Below, one piece after another: positions 44,301-54,622 of a DNA stretch of 64,000 nucleotides. Origin of the DNA: Afipia sp. Lineage in GTDB: Bacteria; Pseudomonadota; Alphaproteobacteria; Rhizobiales; Xanthobacteraceae. The notes beneath the pieces are model-generated. The model did no database searches. It was not told the origin of the DNA and saw only the letters and a list, made by a program, of their open reading frames with translations. Position 1 is the stretch's first letter, and every line of letters begins with the position of its first letter. The position numbers and the translations under genes are program-made. Location: positions 558,001 to 622,000 of the forward strand of contig JAFKEQ010000001.1 of NCBI GenBank assembly GCA_017308575.1, in the 5' to 3' direction.

Positions 44301-45746
44301 TCAGTGGAAGACCGGCGCGCCCACGGCGCGGAGCGGGCGGACCATCGCGGAGGGCAGATTCGGTCCGATCCTCGCTTGGGTGGTCTCAAGCGCGGCGATG
44401 AAGCTGGCAAACCAGTCGTGGATGGTGCCGGCCCGCAGCTTGGCCATCATCGCTTCCCAACGCATCCGCCGCTCGGTGGCGGGCATCGACAGGGCGGTCG
44501 CGATGGTGCGCGCCATGCCGTCGATGTCATGCGGATTGACCAGCAGCGCCGTATCAAGCTCGTTGGCGGCCCCCGCGAATTTCGACAGCACCAGCACGCC
44601 CGGATCGATCGGATTCTGCGCGGCGACATATTCCTTGGCGACGAGGTTCATGCCGTCATGCAACGGCGTCACCACGCCGACCTGCGCGGCGCGATAGAAG
44701 CCCGCCAGCACGGTCTGGCTGAAGCCTTTGCTGAGATAGCGGATCGGAGCCCAGTCCACCTCGCCGTGCCGGCCGTTGACATCGGTGACCTGCTTCGACA
44801 GCGCGTCCTGGAGACTGCTGTAGGCTTCGATGCCGCCGCGCGAGGGCGTCGCGATCTGCAGCAGCGAAACAGTGCGCTTGAGCGACGGCTGCATCTCGAA
44901 CAAGCGGTCGAACGCGCTGATGCGGTTGACCAGGCCCTTGGAGTAATCGACGCGGTCGACACCAATCGCAAGCCGCTCGCCATGCAGACTCTTGCGCAGC
45001 CGCGAGACATCCGGATGCGACGCGGCGCGTTGCGCCTGCGCGGCGAAGCCGTCCACATCGATGCCGATCGGAAAGGTTGCAAGGCGCGATGTTCCGAAGC
45101 GCGACGTCACCACGCCATGATCGACATCGAGGTTGAGATCCAGTCGTAGATAGTTCGCGAAGTTCTCGCGGTCGTCGTCGGTCTGAAAGCCGATCAGATC
45201 ATAAGCCAGCATCGCCTCGACCAACTCGCGATGATGCGGCACGCCCGAGATGACGCGCCGCGCTGGCCACGGCGTGTGCAGGAAGAACCCGATCGGATTG
45301 CGGACGCCCAGGTCGCGCATTTCCGCGCCCAGCGCGAGAAAATGATAATCCTGAATCCAGAACATGGCGCTCGGCTTGCGAAAGCGCATCAACGCCCGCG
45401 CCATGAAGGCATTCACCTCGCGATAGGACTGATAATCGTCTTGTGAAACCTTGATGAGATCGGTGCGCGAATGCAGCGCCGGCCACAGTGCTGAATTGGC
45501 GAAGCCTTCGTAATAGCCACCGTAATGCGCAGCCGGCAGGTCGAGCAGCGCGAGCGCACCCGTGCCCAGCGTTTCGATTTCAGCAAATGAATCCTTGGTC
45601 GCGTTGTCGCGAACCCGCCCCGACGAACCAACCCAGATCGCACCGGATTTCTCCACAACAGGCAGCAGTGCCGCTGCAAGTCCACCTGTCATAGGCTCAT
45701 TTGCTTTTGCGCGCGCGACGCGATTGGAAACGACGACGAGATCCAC
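44301..45746 (-). CDS. otsA: Trehalose-6-phosphate synthase
   Basis: A 481-residue GT20 enzyme that joins UDP-glucose and glucose-6-phosphate. Family blocks are WIQDYHFL, VDRVDYSKGLVNRISAFDRL, and TPLHDGMNLVAKEYVAAQ. It is full-length. It is the last gene of a minus-strand trehalose cluster, 238 bases after the GH15 gene. Confidence 0.95.
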   Translation of the reverse strand: MDLVVVSNRVARAKANEPMTGGLAAALLPVVEKSGAIWVGSSGRVRDNATKDSFAEIETLGTGALALLDLPAAHYGGYYEGFANSALWPALHSRTDLIKVSQDDYQSYREVNAFMARALMRFRKPSAMFWIQDYHFLALGAEMRDLGVRNPIGFFLHTPWPARRVISGVPHHRELVEAMLAYDLIGFQTDDDRENFANYLRLDLNLDVDHGVVTSRFGTSRLATFPIGIDVDGFAAQAQRAASHPDVSRLRKSLHGERLAIGVDRVDYSKGLVNRISAFDRLFEMQPSLKRTVSLLQIATPSRGGIEAYSSLQDALSKQVTDVNGRHGEVDWAPIRYLSKGFSQTVLAGFYRAAQVGVVTPLHDGMNLVAKEYVAAQNPIDPGVLVLSKFAGAANELDTALLVNPHDIDGMARTIATALSMPATERRMRWEAMMAKLRAGTIHDWFASFIAALETTQARIGPNLPSAMVRPLRAVGAPVFH

Positions 45747-45984
45747 AGGGGCCCTCCCTAGCTTCGCCAGCGCGAAACCAACACCTGTTCATCAATATGG
45801 TTCCTCGCCACGCTTCAGACGGATTGATGTCAAATTGTGAAGAGCGATGGAACCTGGTTCCGAATGGTGCGAAGGGTGGCCGAATAAAGTCTCCTTGCAT
45901 AGTCTTGACATAGTCCGAATTTCGCGAGGCGCTTTGAGGCGAAAATCGGTCACATGCGCGCGGCTTGTATCATGATAGGGCTCA

Positions 45985-47823
45985 TTAACTGCGCCAATAG
46001 CGGTCTTCCCAGTTGCGCGACAGTTTCATGCCGGTGAGAATCAATCCTGCCATCGAATAAGTCTGCGGGAAATTTCCGAACAGCGCGCCGGTTTTCGGAT
46101 CGACATCTTCCGACAACAGCCCGTAACGATTGCGATGTGCGAGCGCATCCTCGAACAGCTCGCGTGCTTCTTCGCGGCGTCCCTGCTGCCACCACGCATC
46201 GATCAGCCAGAAACGGCAGATCATGAAGGCGGTCATCGGCATGCCGAAATCGTCCTCGGCCGCGTAGCGCATCACGTGCTTCTCGCGCACCAGCTCGCGC
46301 TCCATCGCCTTCACGGTCTTGATGAAGCGGGGATCGTTCACTTCGCAGACGCCGAGATCGGGAAGCAGCAGCACGCTGGCATCGAGATCGTCTGAGCCGA
46401 ACGCGGCGGTGAAAGCCTCGCGTTTCGGATTCCATGCCTTCTCGATCAGTTCCTTGTGTATCGGATCGGCGATCGAATTCCAGTAAGCGGCGCGATCATG
46501 CAGTCCCAGCCGCGTGGCGATCGCGCCGAGCCTGTTCACGCCGGCCCAGCACATCGCTGCCGAATGGGTATGGATGCGCTGCCGGCCGCGATATTCCCAG
46601 ATGCCGGCGTCGGGCTGCAGCGCGACTTTCGCGGCCTTCTCGCCGAGATGTTCGAGAAGACGAAACAGCTTTTCGCCGCCAGGTGTCGGCAGGCGCTGGT
46701 CGAAGAACAGCGGCAGCGCCGCAAGGATCACGCTGCCATAGGTATCGTGCTGGATCTGGTCGACCGCCGCATTGCCGACGCGCACGGGGCCGTCACCGCG
46801 ATAACCCTGCAGATCGCTGGCGATCCATTCCTCGAGCGACAGATTGGGCACCACACTGTAGACGGGCTTCAGCGGCCCGTCGGCATTGGTCGCGATCGAC
46901 AGCGTAAAGCCAATGAAGTCTTCCATCGTCTGAGTCGCGCCGACGCGGTTCAGCGCCTTGACCACGAAATAGGCGTCGCGCAGCCAGCAGAACCGGTAGT
47001 CCCATGTACGGCCCGAGCCGGGCGCTTCTGGAATCGACGTCGTGTGCGCGGCGATGATGCCGCCGGTTTCCTCGAAATTCGACAGCTTCAGCGTGATCGC
47101 CGCGCGGATGATCGCTTCCTGCCAGTCATAGGAAATGTAAAGACGCCGCACCCAGTGCAGCCAGTAGGCCTTGGTCTGTTCGGCGAACGATTTTGCCGTC
47201 GCCGCAAGGTCGCCCGGATAGGGTTCGTCATGGCCGAACACCATGTGCATCGGCCGCGTCAGAACGAACGGCGTCTCGTGATCGATCATCGCGATCGGCG
47301 CGTCGGTAGTGACGCGAACCGTGGCCTCATCCTCGAAATAGCGGATGTGATTGCTACCGAGCGCGCGCCGGGTCAGCGGCTTGCCATAAGAGTGTGTCGG
47401 TCGCACGCGAATGGTGATGCGCGGCCAGCCGGAAATCGGCTCGATGATGCGGAACAGTTGCGGCGGCCGGAACATGCGCCCGTATTGCCGGAAGCGCGGC
47501 GCAAAGTCGGTGATGCGCACCGCGCCGCCATTCTTGTCGGTCAGGATGGTCTCGACAATGGCGGTGTTGCGCACATAGCGCGATTCATAGCTCACCATGC
47601 CGTCGAGCACGACGTCGCTGAAGCCCTTCTCTTCGCCGCCCGCGAGCAGGCGCGAGAACACGGGATCGGCATCGAAGCGGGGGAAGCACCACCAGACCAG
47701 CCGCGAGGTCGGATCGATCAGCGCTGCGGTCTTGCAGTTTCCGATCACCGCGAGGTCAAGGCCGTGGTCGATGGCCGCGCCGGATTCAACCTGTGTCTTT
47801 GTGATTGCCTGGGGAATGTTCAT
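45985..47823 (-). CDS. Glycoside hydrolase family 15 protein
   Basis: A 612-residue enzyme of the glucoamylase/GH15 class. The sequence has WWCFPRFDADPVFSRLL near the N-terminus, GSGRTWDYRFCWLRDAYF in the catalytic (alpha/alpha)6 barrel, and the C-terminal FPQTYSMAGLI. GH15 bacterial members include trehalases and glucan hydrolases. Between otsA and otsB a trehalase-like role is likely, for turnover of trehalose. Its ATG overlaps the otsB stop by four bases. Confidence 0.9.
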   Translation of the reverse strand: MNIPQAITKTQVESGAAIDHGLDLAVIGNCKTAALIDPTSRLVWWCFPRFDADPVFSRLLAGGEEKGFSDVVLDGMVSYESRYVRNTAIVETILTDKNGGAVRITDFAPRFRQYGRMFRPPQLFRIIEPISGWPRITIRVRPTHSYGKPLTRRALGSNHIRYFEDEATVRVTTDAPIAMIDHETPFVLTRPMHMVFGHDEPYPGDLAATAKSFAEQTKAYWLHWVRRLYISYDWQEAIIRAAITLKLSNFEETGGIIAAHTTSIPEAPGSGRTWDYRFCWLRDAYFVVKALNRVGATQTMEDFIGFTLSIATNADGPLKPVYSVVPNLSLEEWIASDLQGYRGDGPVRVGNAAVDQIQHDTYGSVILAALPLFFDQRLPTPGGEKLFRLLEHLGEKAAKVALQPDAGIWEYRGRQRIHTHSAAMCWAGVNRLGAIATRLGLHDRAAYWNSIADPIHKELIEKAWNPKREAFTAAFGSDDLDASVLLLPDLGVCEVNDPRFIKTVKAMERELVREKHVMRYAAEDDFGMPMTAFMICRFWLIDAWWQQGRREEARELFEDALAHRNRYGLLSEDVDPKTGALFGNFPQTYSMAGLILTGMKLSRNWEDRYWRS

Positions 47824-48632
47824 CGGGTCGCCACCGCCTCATCGTCAAGGAGCTGTTTGAGCCAGGCGCGCACATCCTTCGGGCCCCTGAAGAACCCGTC
47901 GACGCCGTGTGCGCGGCGACTCACCGAAAAGGATACGCCGTGAAACGACGGCATGATGGCGAACACGGATTCGTCGGTGACGTCATCGCCGATGAAAATC
48001 GGATTCCGTCCCGCGAAGGGCGCGTGTGTCATCAGCTCGCGCACGCCGGTGGCCTTGGTGAAGCCCGCATGCTTGATCTCGCAGACGAACTTGCCGGGCA
48101 GGACATCGATCGGCGCCTGCGGCAGGTCGGCGCGAATCGCTGAGACCGCCTCGTAAATCGCGCGCTCGAATTCCGGCGCGAGGCGATAATGCAGCGCGAC
48201 CGAGTAACCCTTGTCCTCGTAGATGATGCCGGAGCTGAGTTTCGAGATTGCGATGAAGCGACGCTTGAGGTCGTTGTCCATGGGCGGCGCGTGCGCGGCA
48301 ACGGCCTCGTTCTCAATGGAGAGGCGCATTTCAGCGCCGTGGCCGCCGACGGCAGGGAATTGCAGCGGCGCGAAGATCACGTCGATGTCGGTCAGCGAAC
48401 GCCCGCTCACCAGCGCCAGCGCGCCGTCGAGCCGTTCGTGTAGCGCCTGCAAGGTGGCGCCGAGATCCGGCGGCACCACGATGTCGCGCGGTGTCGGCGC
48501 AAGATCGATCAGCGTGCCGTCGATGTCGAGCAGCAGCGTCGTTCGGTCGAGATCGGGCATAATGCCCGCCGGAGCCGGAAGCACGTCGCCTGAAGACTTC
48601 GTGGCCGGCAATTCAATCACACTATGGTCCAT
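47820..48632 (-). CDS. otsB: Trehalose-6-phosphate phosphatase
   Basis: A 270-residue HAD hydrolase with the catalytic LLLDIDGTLIDLAPTP, the SGRS motif in ALVSGRSLTDIDVIF, and FIGDDVTDESVFAIM for the metal aspartates. It removes the phosphate of trehalose-6-phosphate. It overlaps the downstream GH15 gene. The start is four bases after the stop of the MFS carrier gene. Confidence 0.93.
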   Translation of the reverse strand: MDHSVIELPATKSSGDVLPAPAGIMPDLDRTTLLLDIDGTLIDLAPTPRDIVVPPDLGATLQALHERLDGALALVSGRSLTDIDVIFAPLQFPAVGGHGAEMRLSIENEAVAAHAPPMDNDLKRRFIAISKLSSGIIYEDKGYSVALHYRLAPEFERAIYEAVSAIRADLPQAPIDVLPGKFVCEIKHAGFTKATGVRELMTHAPFAGRNPIFIGDDVTDESVFAIMPSFHGVSFSVSRRAHGVDGFFRGPKDVRAWLKQLLDDEAVATR

Positions 48633-48635
48633 CAG

Positions 48636-50135
48636 CTAATCCTGCGCGGCCAGCGGCCGCGCAACCTCCTCCAGTGACTTGCATTCGGCGTCGATACAGT
48701 AACGCCATGCGATGACCGCCGCAGCGATCATCAGGAACGATCCGAGCAGATAACCGGCGAATACGCTATCGCGCGATCCGGTATCGATCAGCACGCCGAA
48801 CAGCGCCGGTCCGGCGATACCGCCGATGGCAGTGCCGATCGCATAGAACAGTGCGATGGCGAGCGCGCGAATCTCCAGCGGAAAGGTCTCGCTCACCGTG
48901 AGATAGGCCGCGCTTGCTGCGGGCGACGCAAAGAAGAAGATCACCATCCAGGCGATCGTCTGGGTTTGCGCGCTCAGGACGCCGATCGAGAACAGATACC
49001 CCGACACCGCCAGCAAAAGGCCCGACACACTGTATGTCAGCGCGATCATCGTGCGCCGGCCGAGTGTATCAAACAGAGAGCCCAATAGCAGCGGACCGAG
49101 GAAATTTCCCGCCGCGAAGGGCAGGATGTACCAACCGACATGGCTGGACGCGATACCGAAGAAATCTGTCAAAACCAAAGCATAGGTAAAGAAAATCGCG
49201 TTGTAGAAAAATGCCTGCGCCACCATCAGCGAGAGGCCCACCATGGCGCGGTCGCGATAGGTCTGGAACAAGGTGGTTGCGACCTCGCGGAGCGGTGTGT
49301 GGGTGCGCATTTTCAGCGTGATCGTCGGCAGGGACGGCGCAGGTTGCCGCGCGACCGGCATCACCGATCGTTCGATGTCTGCGGCGATTTCCTGCGCGCG
49401 CTCCGGTTGGCCGTGGATCATCAGCCAGCGCGGGCTTTCGGGAATCCATAGTCGCATCACGAATACGACCAGACCAAGGCTTGCGCCGGTGAGGAAGGCG
49501 AGCCGCCAGCCGTGCTCGGGATCGATCACGGCGGGATCGAGCAGCACGATCGCACTCACAGCGCCGAGGGCTGCGCCGATCCAGAAGCTGCCATTGACGA
49601 TCAGGTCGGTGCGTCCGCGATAGCGCGCCGGCACCAGTTCCTGAATGGTCGAATTGATGGCGGTGTATTCGCCGCCGATGCCTGCGCCCGTCAAAAAGCG
49701 AAACAGGGCGAAGCTCGCGAGATTCCACGAAAACGCGGTGGCCGCCGTGGCGGCGAGATAAAGCGCGAGCGTCACGAAGAACAGTTTCTTGCGGCCGATG
49801 CGATCGGTCAGCCAGCCGAAGCCGATCGCGCCAAGCACGGCTCCGGCGATATAGGCGCTGGTGACGATGCCGATATCGGTATTGCTGAATCTGAGAACCG
49901 GGCTGTCCTTCAATGCACCGGACAGCGCGCCCGCCAGCGTCACTTCAAGCCCGTCGAGAATCCAGGTGATGCCGAGCGCCAGAATGACGCGGGTATGAAA
50001 ACCGCCCCACGGCAGCGCATCCAGTCGCGCGGGGATATCTGTTTCGACGGTGTCGCGGACGAGGGCTGCGGTGGCAGGCCGTGTCGGCGAAGAGGTCTGC
50101 GCCGGGGACATATGGATGTTTGTCAAAACTGACAT
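48636..50135 (-). CDS. MFS transporter, sugar-porter-like
   Basis: A 499-residue twelve-helix permease with the conserved loop motifs DRIGRKKLFFV (helix 2-3) and PESPRWLMIHGQPERA after helix 6, both characteristic of the sugar-porter and related metabolite branches. The N-terminal loop (GLEVTLAGALSGALKDS) is family-typical. The substrate is unknown; it is the first gene of the trehalose cluster and may import a sugar or compatible solute. The N-terminal 30 residues are low in hydrophobicity, so a start at MSPAQTSS (24 bases further in) is possible. Confidence 0.85.
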   Translation of the reverse strand: MSVLTNIHMSPAQTSSPTRPATAALVRDTVETDIPARLDALPWGGFHTRVILALGITWILDGLEVTLAGALSGALKDSPVLRFSNTDIGIVTSAYIAGAVLGAIGFGWLTDRIGRKKLFFVTLALYLAATAATAFSWNLASFALFRFLTGAGIGGEYTAINSTIQELVPARYRGRTDLIVNGSFWIGAALGAVSAIVLLDPAVIDPEHGWRLAFLTGASLGLVVFVMRLWIPESPRWLMIHGQPERAQEIAADIERSVMPVARQPAPSLPTITLKMRTHTPLREVATTLFQTYRDRAMVGLSLMVAQAFFYNAIFFTYALVLTDFFGIASSHVGWYILPFAAGNFLGPLLLGSLFDTLGRRTMIALTYSVSGLLLAVSGYLFSIGVLSAQTQTIAWMVIFFFASPAASAAYLTVSETFPLEIRALAIALFYAIGTAIGGIAGPALFGVLIDTGSRDSVFAGYLLGSFLMIAAAVIAWRYCIDAECKSLEEVARPLAAQD

Positions 50136-50621
50136 CCCGCCGTCCCTTTATACCGGTTGCGTGCGAGCCCCGAGGTGCCGGTCCTCGCTGGTCAGCACCC
50201 CGATCGCCGCCGGGAACGACGTGAGTCACCCGAAAACGGCAATATTTTCAATAGGAAGGGACGTCTCTGGTCGATCTCGCCCCTGCGCGGCCACCGCTTC
50301 ATGATGGCCACACGCGAAGACAACATCGAAATGGATCAGGAGTTCCAACACGATGGCGGGTGAATCCCGCCCGGCGGCAACGGATCAGGCCATTATAACG
50401 TATGCGCGTGTGAGAGGGCTCGCAGGTCTTTGCTCGTCTCGCATCTGCGAGAGTCACACCTCCCGCAACATCGCTGCACAAAAACGGCGCGCCGCGAATC
50501 TCACAGCCAGATGATCGGCGGATGACGGCTTCGACCAAAATCGACATTGCAAAGTTCCGCGCGCGGGTTGTTAATTAGAATAATTAAAAACACATAGGGC
50601 AAACAACTGAGGGAGGTCTGA
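50136..50621. other. Divergent intergenic region upstream of coxS
   Basis: About 490 bases between the divergent MFS and coxS genes. Near the coxS end it is AT-rich (TTGTTAATTAGAATAATTAA, 50569-50588), which probably holds the cox promoter, followed by GGGAGGTCTGA and the GTG start. No gene is supported inside it. Confidence 0.5.
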
Positions 50622-51107
50622 GTGTCCAAAGTGAAGTTGACCGTCAACGGCAAGGCGGTTTCGGCCGATGTCGAAGACCGAACGCTGCTCGTGCATCTGC
50701 TGCGCGATCACCTCGGTCTCACCGGCACCCATATCGGATGCGATACCAGCCAGTGCGGCGCCTGCATCGTCCATATCGATGGGCGTGCGGTGAAATCCTG
50801 CACCACGCTGGTCGGGCAGGCCGATGGCGCCAATGTCACGACCATCGAGGGAATCTCGAAGGGCGATGCGCTGCATCCGATGCAGGAAGCCTTCCGCGAC
50901 AATCACGGCCTGCAATGCGGCTACTGCACGCCCGGCATGATCATGTCGGCGATCGACATCGTGCATCGCTATCAGGGCAATCTGGACGAAACCACCGTGC
51001 GCCATGAGCTGGAAGGCAACATCTGCCGCTGCACGGGCTACCACAACATCGTCAAGTCGGTGCTCGACGCCGCCGGACGCATGAAGGTTGCTGCCGCCGC
51101 GGAATAA
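50622..51107 (+). CDS. coxS: Form II CO dehydrogenase-like small [2Fe-2S] subunit
   Basis: A 161-residue iron-sulfur protein. The ferredoxin-type cluster ligands are in [16 protein letters not shown] and the second set in CGYCTPGM and CRCTGYHN. It passes electrons from the molybdenum centre to FAD. The start is GTG at 50622 with a GGGAGG site. The gene order S-L-M is that of form II cox clusters (form I is usually M-S-L). Confidence 0.92.
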   Translation: MSKVKLTVNGKAVSADVEDRTLLVHLLRDHLGLTGTHIGCDTSQCGACIVHIDGRAVKSCTTLVGQADGANVTTIEGISKGDALHPMQEAFRDNHGLQCGYCTPGMIMSAIDIVHRYQGNLDETTVRHELEGNICRCTGYHNIVKSVLDAAGRMKVAAAAE

Positions 51108-51191
51108 TCCCGCGACGATCATTATTCATTGACCAATGCTGCCCGCGCTGTCCGCGCGACCAAGGCGGCTCTTATGAAAGGGTCACGATTT

Positions 51192-53543
51192 ATGAGCGAA
51201 GGTATCGGCGCGCGCGTGGTGCGCAAGGAAGACAAGCGTTTCATCACCGGCAAGGGCAAATACACCGACGACGTCCGCCTCCATGGCATGACCTATGCGT
51301 CATTCGTCCGCAGCCCTCACGCCCACGCAAAAATCAAAAGCATCAATGTCGACGCCGCCATGGCCATGCCGGGCGTGGTTGACGTTCTCACCGGCCAGCA
51401 GCTTGTCGACGACAAGATCGGCAATCTCATCTGCGGCTGGATGATCCATTCCAAGGACGGCACGCCGATGAAGATGGGTGCATGGCCGGCGATGGCGCCG
51501 GAAGTCGTGCGCTTTGTCGGCAATGCCGTTGCGGTCGTGATTGCGGAAACGCGCAATCAGGCGCGCGACGCCGCCGAAGCGGTCGAGGTCGTGTACGAGG
51601 AACTGCCGGTTGCCGCCGACATCCGCGCGGCGATCGCGCCCGGCGCGCCGCAGCTTCACCCCGAAGCGCCCGGCAACGTCATCTATGACTGGACTATCGG
51701 GGATGAGGCCGCGACCAACGAGGCCTTCACCAAGGCCGCGAATGTCGTGGCGATGGATATCGTCAACAGCCGCCTCTCTCCCAATGCGATGGAGCCCCGC
51801 TCGGCGGTCGCCGAATACGACAGCGCCGAAGAGCATTTCACGCTTTACACCACGTCGCAGAATCCGCATGTGGCGCGTCTCGTGCTGTCGGCGTTCTACA
51901 ATATCGCGGCGGAAAACAAGCTGCGGGTGATCGCGCCGGACGTCGGCGGCGGTTTCGGCTCCAAGATCTTCATCTATCCGGAGGAGATGGTGGCGCTGTG
52001 GGCCTCCAAGCGCACCGGACGTCCGGTGAAGTGGACCTGCGACCGCACCGAAGCATTCCTCACCGATGCGCATGGCCGCGACCATCTCACCAAGGCGGAA
52101 ATGGCCTTCGACAAGGACAACAAGATCATCGGCCTGCGGGTGAAGACCCACGCCAATCTCGGCGCTTACATGTCGCTGTTCTCATCGTCGGTCCCGACCT
52201 ATCTCTACGCGACGCTGCTGTCGGGCCAGTACAACATCCCGAATATCTTCGCCGAGGTCATCAGCGTCTACACCAACACCACGCCGGTGGATGCCTATCG
52301 CGGCGCGGGCCGTCCCGAGGCCTCGTTCGTGATGGAGCGGATGATGGAGACCGCGGCGCGGCAGCTCAAGGTCGATCCGGCCGAGTTGCGGCGGAAGAAC
52401 TTCGTCACCCAGTTCCCGCACCAGACTCCGGTGATCATGGCCTATGACATCGGTGACTTCGGCGCTTCTCTGGATGCGGCGCTGAACGCCATCGACTATG
52501 CCGGCTTCCCCGCGCGCAAGGCCAAGTCGAAGGCTGAAGGCAAGCTGCGCGGCATCGGCTTCTCCTGTTACATCGAAGCCTGCGGCATCGCGCCGTCGAA
52601 AGCTGTCGGCAGTCTCGGCGCAGGCGTCGGCCTGTGGGAGTCCTGCGAGGTGCGCGTCAATCCGGTCGGCACCATCGAGATCCTCACCGGCTCGCACAGC
52701 CATGGTCAGGGGCATGAGACGACCTTCTCGCAACTGGTTGCGGATCGGCTCGGCATCCCGACCAGTCAGATTTCGATTATCCATGGCGACACCGACAAGG
52801 TGCAGTTCGGCATGGGCACCTATGGCTCACGTTCCGGCGCGGTCGGCATGTCCGCGATCGTGAAGGCGATGGAAAAGGTGGAGGCCAAGGCGAAGAAGAT
52901 CGTCGCGCATCAACTGGAGGCGTCGGAAAACGACATCGTCATAGAGAACGGCGAGTTCAAGGTGACCGGCACCGACAAGAAGATCGCGCTGCCGATGGTC
53001 GCGCTCGCGGCCTATACCGGACATAACCTGCCGGACGGCATGGAGCCTGGCCTGAAAGAGACGGCGTTTTACGACCCGACCAACTTCACATTCCCGGCGG
53101 GCACCTACATCTGCGAGGTGGAAGTCGATCCCGGCACCGGCAAGACCGATTTCGTCAACTTCGTCGCGGCGGACGATTTCGGACGGCTGATCAATCCGAT
53201 GATCGTGGAAGGCCAGGTGCATGGTGGCCTTGCGCAGGGCATCGGGCAGGCGCTGCTCGAACATGCCGTCTACGATCAGAACGGCCAGCTGATGACGGCA
53301 TCGTTCATGGACTACGCGATGCCGCGCGCGGACGATCTGCCGTCGTTCAAGCTGTCGCACACCACGACGCTGTGTCCGGGCAATCCGCTGGGCATCAAGG
53401 GCTGCGGTGAGGCGGGCGCGATCGGTTCGACGCCCGCGGTGATCAACGCCATCACCGACGCCATCGGCAACAACAATCTGGAGATGCCAGCCTCGCCCAA
53501 CCGGGTCTGGCACGCGATTCATCAGCAGCAGGCAGCGGAATAA
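51192..53543 (+). CDS. coxL: Form II CO dehydrogenase-like molybdopterin large subunit
   Basis: A 783-residue molybdenum hydroxylase large subunit. The key active-site loop reads TPVDAYRGAGRPEASFVMER: AYRGAGR is the form II signature and not the AYXCSFR of genuine CO dehydrogenase, so the Cu-binding cysteine is absent. Other blocks are GGGFGSK, LTGSHSHGQGHETTF and the C-terminal GCGEAGAIGSTPAV. The ATG at 51192 has AAAGGGTCACG upstream; an in-frame ATG at 51129 gives an unlikely leader. The substrate is unknown (an aldehyde or other carbonyl is possible). Confidence 0.9.
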   Translation: MSEGIGARVVRKEDKRFITGKGKYTDDVRLHGMTYASFVRSPHAHAKIKSINVDAAMAMPGVVDVLTGQQLVDDKIGNLICGWMIHSKDGTPMKMGAWPAMAPEVVRFVGNAVAVVIAETRNQARDAAEAVEVVYEELPVAADIRAAIAPGAPQLHPEAPGNVIYDWTIGDEAATNEAFTKAANVVAMDIVNSRLSPNAMEPRSAVAEYDSAEEHFTLYTTSQNPHVARLVLSAFYNIAAENKLRVIAPDVGGGFGSKIFIYPEEMVALWASKRTGRPVKWTCDRTEAFLTDAHGRDHLTKAEMAFDKDNKIIGLRVKTHANLGAYMSLFSSSVPTYLYATLLSGQYNIPNIFAEVISVYTNTTPVDAYRGAGRPEASFVMERMMETAARQLKVDPAELRRKNFVTQFPHQTPVIMAYDIGDFGASLDAALNAIDYAGFPARKAKSKAEGKLRGIGFSCYIEACGIAPSKAVGSLGAGVGLWESCEVRVNPVGTIEILTGSHSHGQGHETTFSQLVADRLGIPTSQISIIHGDTDKVQFGMGTYGSRSGAVGMSAIVKAMEKVEAKAKKIVAHQLEASENDIVIENGEFKVTGTDKKIALPMVALAAYTGHNLPDGMEPGLKETAFYDPTNFTFPAGTYICEVEVDPGTGKTDFVNFVAADDFGRLINPMIVEGQVHGGLAQGIGQALLEHAVYDQNGQLMTASFMDYAMPRADDLPSFKLSHTTTLCPGNPLGIKGCGEAGAIGSTPAVINAITDAIGNNNLEMPASPNRVWHAIHQQQAAE

Positions 53544-53555
53544 GGGGGAACGATC

Positions 53556-54356
53556 ATGTACGAGACAACATATCACCGCCCTGCGACCGTTGATGACGCC
53601 GTCGCGCTGTTCAAGAAGGGCTCCGACGCAAAATTTCTCGCCGGTGGCCAGACATTGCTGCCTGTCATGAAGCAACGGCTCGCCGCGCCGTCCGACGTGA
53701 TCGATCTCGCGCGGATTCCTGCTCTGGTTGGCGTGTCGGCCACCGCCGATGCGCTGGTGATCAAAGGCGCGACGACCTACTACGACATCATGACCAGCGC
53801 CGATGCGAAGAAGGCGATTCCCGCCATCGTCCATCTCACCTCGGTGCTCGGCGATCCGGCGGTGCGCTATCGCGGCACCATCGGCGGCTCGATCGCCAAC
53901 AACGATCCGGCGGCGGACTATCCCGCCGCGGTGGTCGCGCTCGATGCCACGGTGAAAACCAACAAGCGCAGCATCAAGGCGGAGGACTTCTTCAAGGGGC
54001 TGTTCTCGACGGCGCTGGAGGACGGCGAGATCATCACCGAGGTCTCGTTCCCGATTCCGGCGAAGGCGGCCTATGCCAAGATGCGGCATCCGGCGTCGCG
54101 CTTTGCGCTCACCGGTGTGTTCGTCGCGAAGACGAAGTCCGGGGAGGTGCGGGTCGCCGCTACCGGCGCATCGCAGGATGGTGTGATGCGCGTTCCGGCG
54201 ATCGAGGCCGCGCTGAAAGCCAACTGGTCGGCCGGTGCGCTCGATTCGGTGAAGATTTCCGCCGATGGATTGATGGAAGATCTTCACGGGACGGCAGCCT
54301 ACCGCGCCAATCTCATCAAGGTGATGGCGCAGCGCGCGGTCGCTGACGCCGGCTGA
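53556..54356 (+). CDS. coxM: Form II CO dehydrogenase-like FAD subunit
   Basis: A 266-residue FAD-binding subunit. The pyrophosphate-binding loop is AKFLAGGQTLLPVMKQRL and the flavin block is TIGGSIANNDPAADYPAAVV. It passes electrons from the iron-sulfur clusters to an external acceptor. It lies 12 bases after coxL. A hairpin at 54379-54412 probably ends the operon. Confidence 0.92.
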   Translation: MYETTYHRPATVDDAVALFKKGSDAKFLAGGQTLLPVMKQRLAAPSDVIDLARIPALVGVSATADALVIKGATTYYDIMTSADAKKAIPAIVHLTSVLGDPAVRYRGTIGGSIANNDPAADYPAAVVALDATVKTNKRSIKAEDFFKGLFSTALEDGEIITEVSFPIPAKAAYAKMRHPASRFALTGVFVAKTKSGEVRVAATGASQDGVMRVPAIEAALKANWSAGALDSVKISADGLMEDLHGTAAYRANLIKVMAQRAVADAG

Positions 54357-54378
54357 GCGCGCGTTTGACTCGATAGCA

Positions 54379-54412
54379 GCGGCGCGTAGCGATGCGCGCC
54401 GCTTTGCTTTGG
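54379..54412 (+). terminator. Hairpin after coxM
   Basis: Stem GCGGCGCG / CGCGCCGC with an eight-base loop, followed by TTTGCTTTGG. It plausibly terminates coxSLM, though the T-run is weak. Confidence 0.5.
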
Positions 54413-54622
54413 CGTCAGCCCGTGTGCCGAGTCTTCAGAAAAAGGCCGGCCGGCTTTTAGATAATTCGTTGATCCGGCTTCCTTTTCAAAGGCCGCTTCG
54501 CGAACTGGCGTGGCAGGCAAAGAAACTGCGGCACTTTTTTGGTCTGGGCGCGTTGACCCGAACTGATCTGCGATGCGTGGAGTACGCATGGACTTTCGCT
54601 TGCCCGGTTTTATGATCCCCGC

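Noticed and set aside
51192..53543. A form I (true) carbon monoxide dehydrogenase
   Set aside because: The active-site loop is AYRGAGR, lacking the cysteine that binds the Mo-Cu centre.
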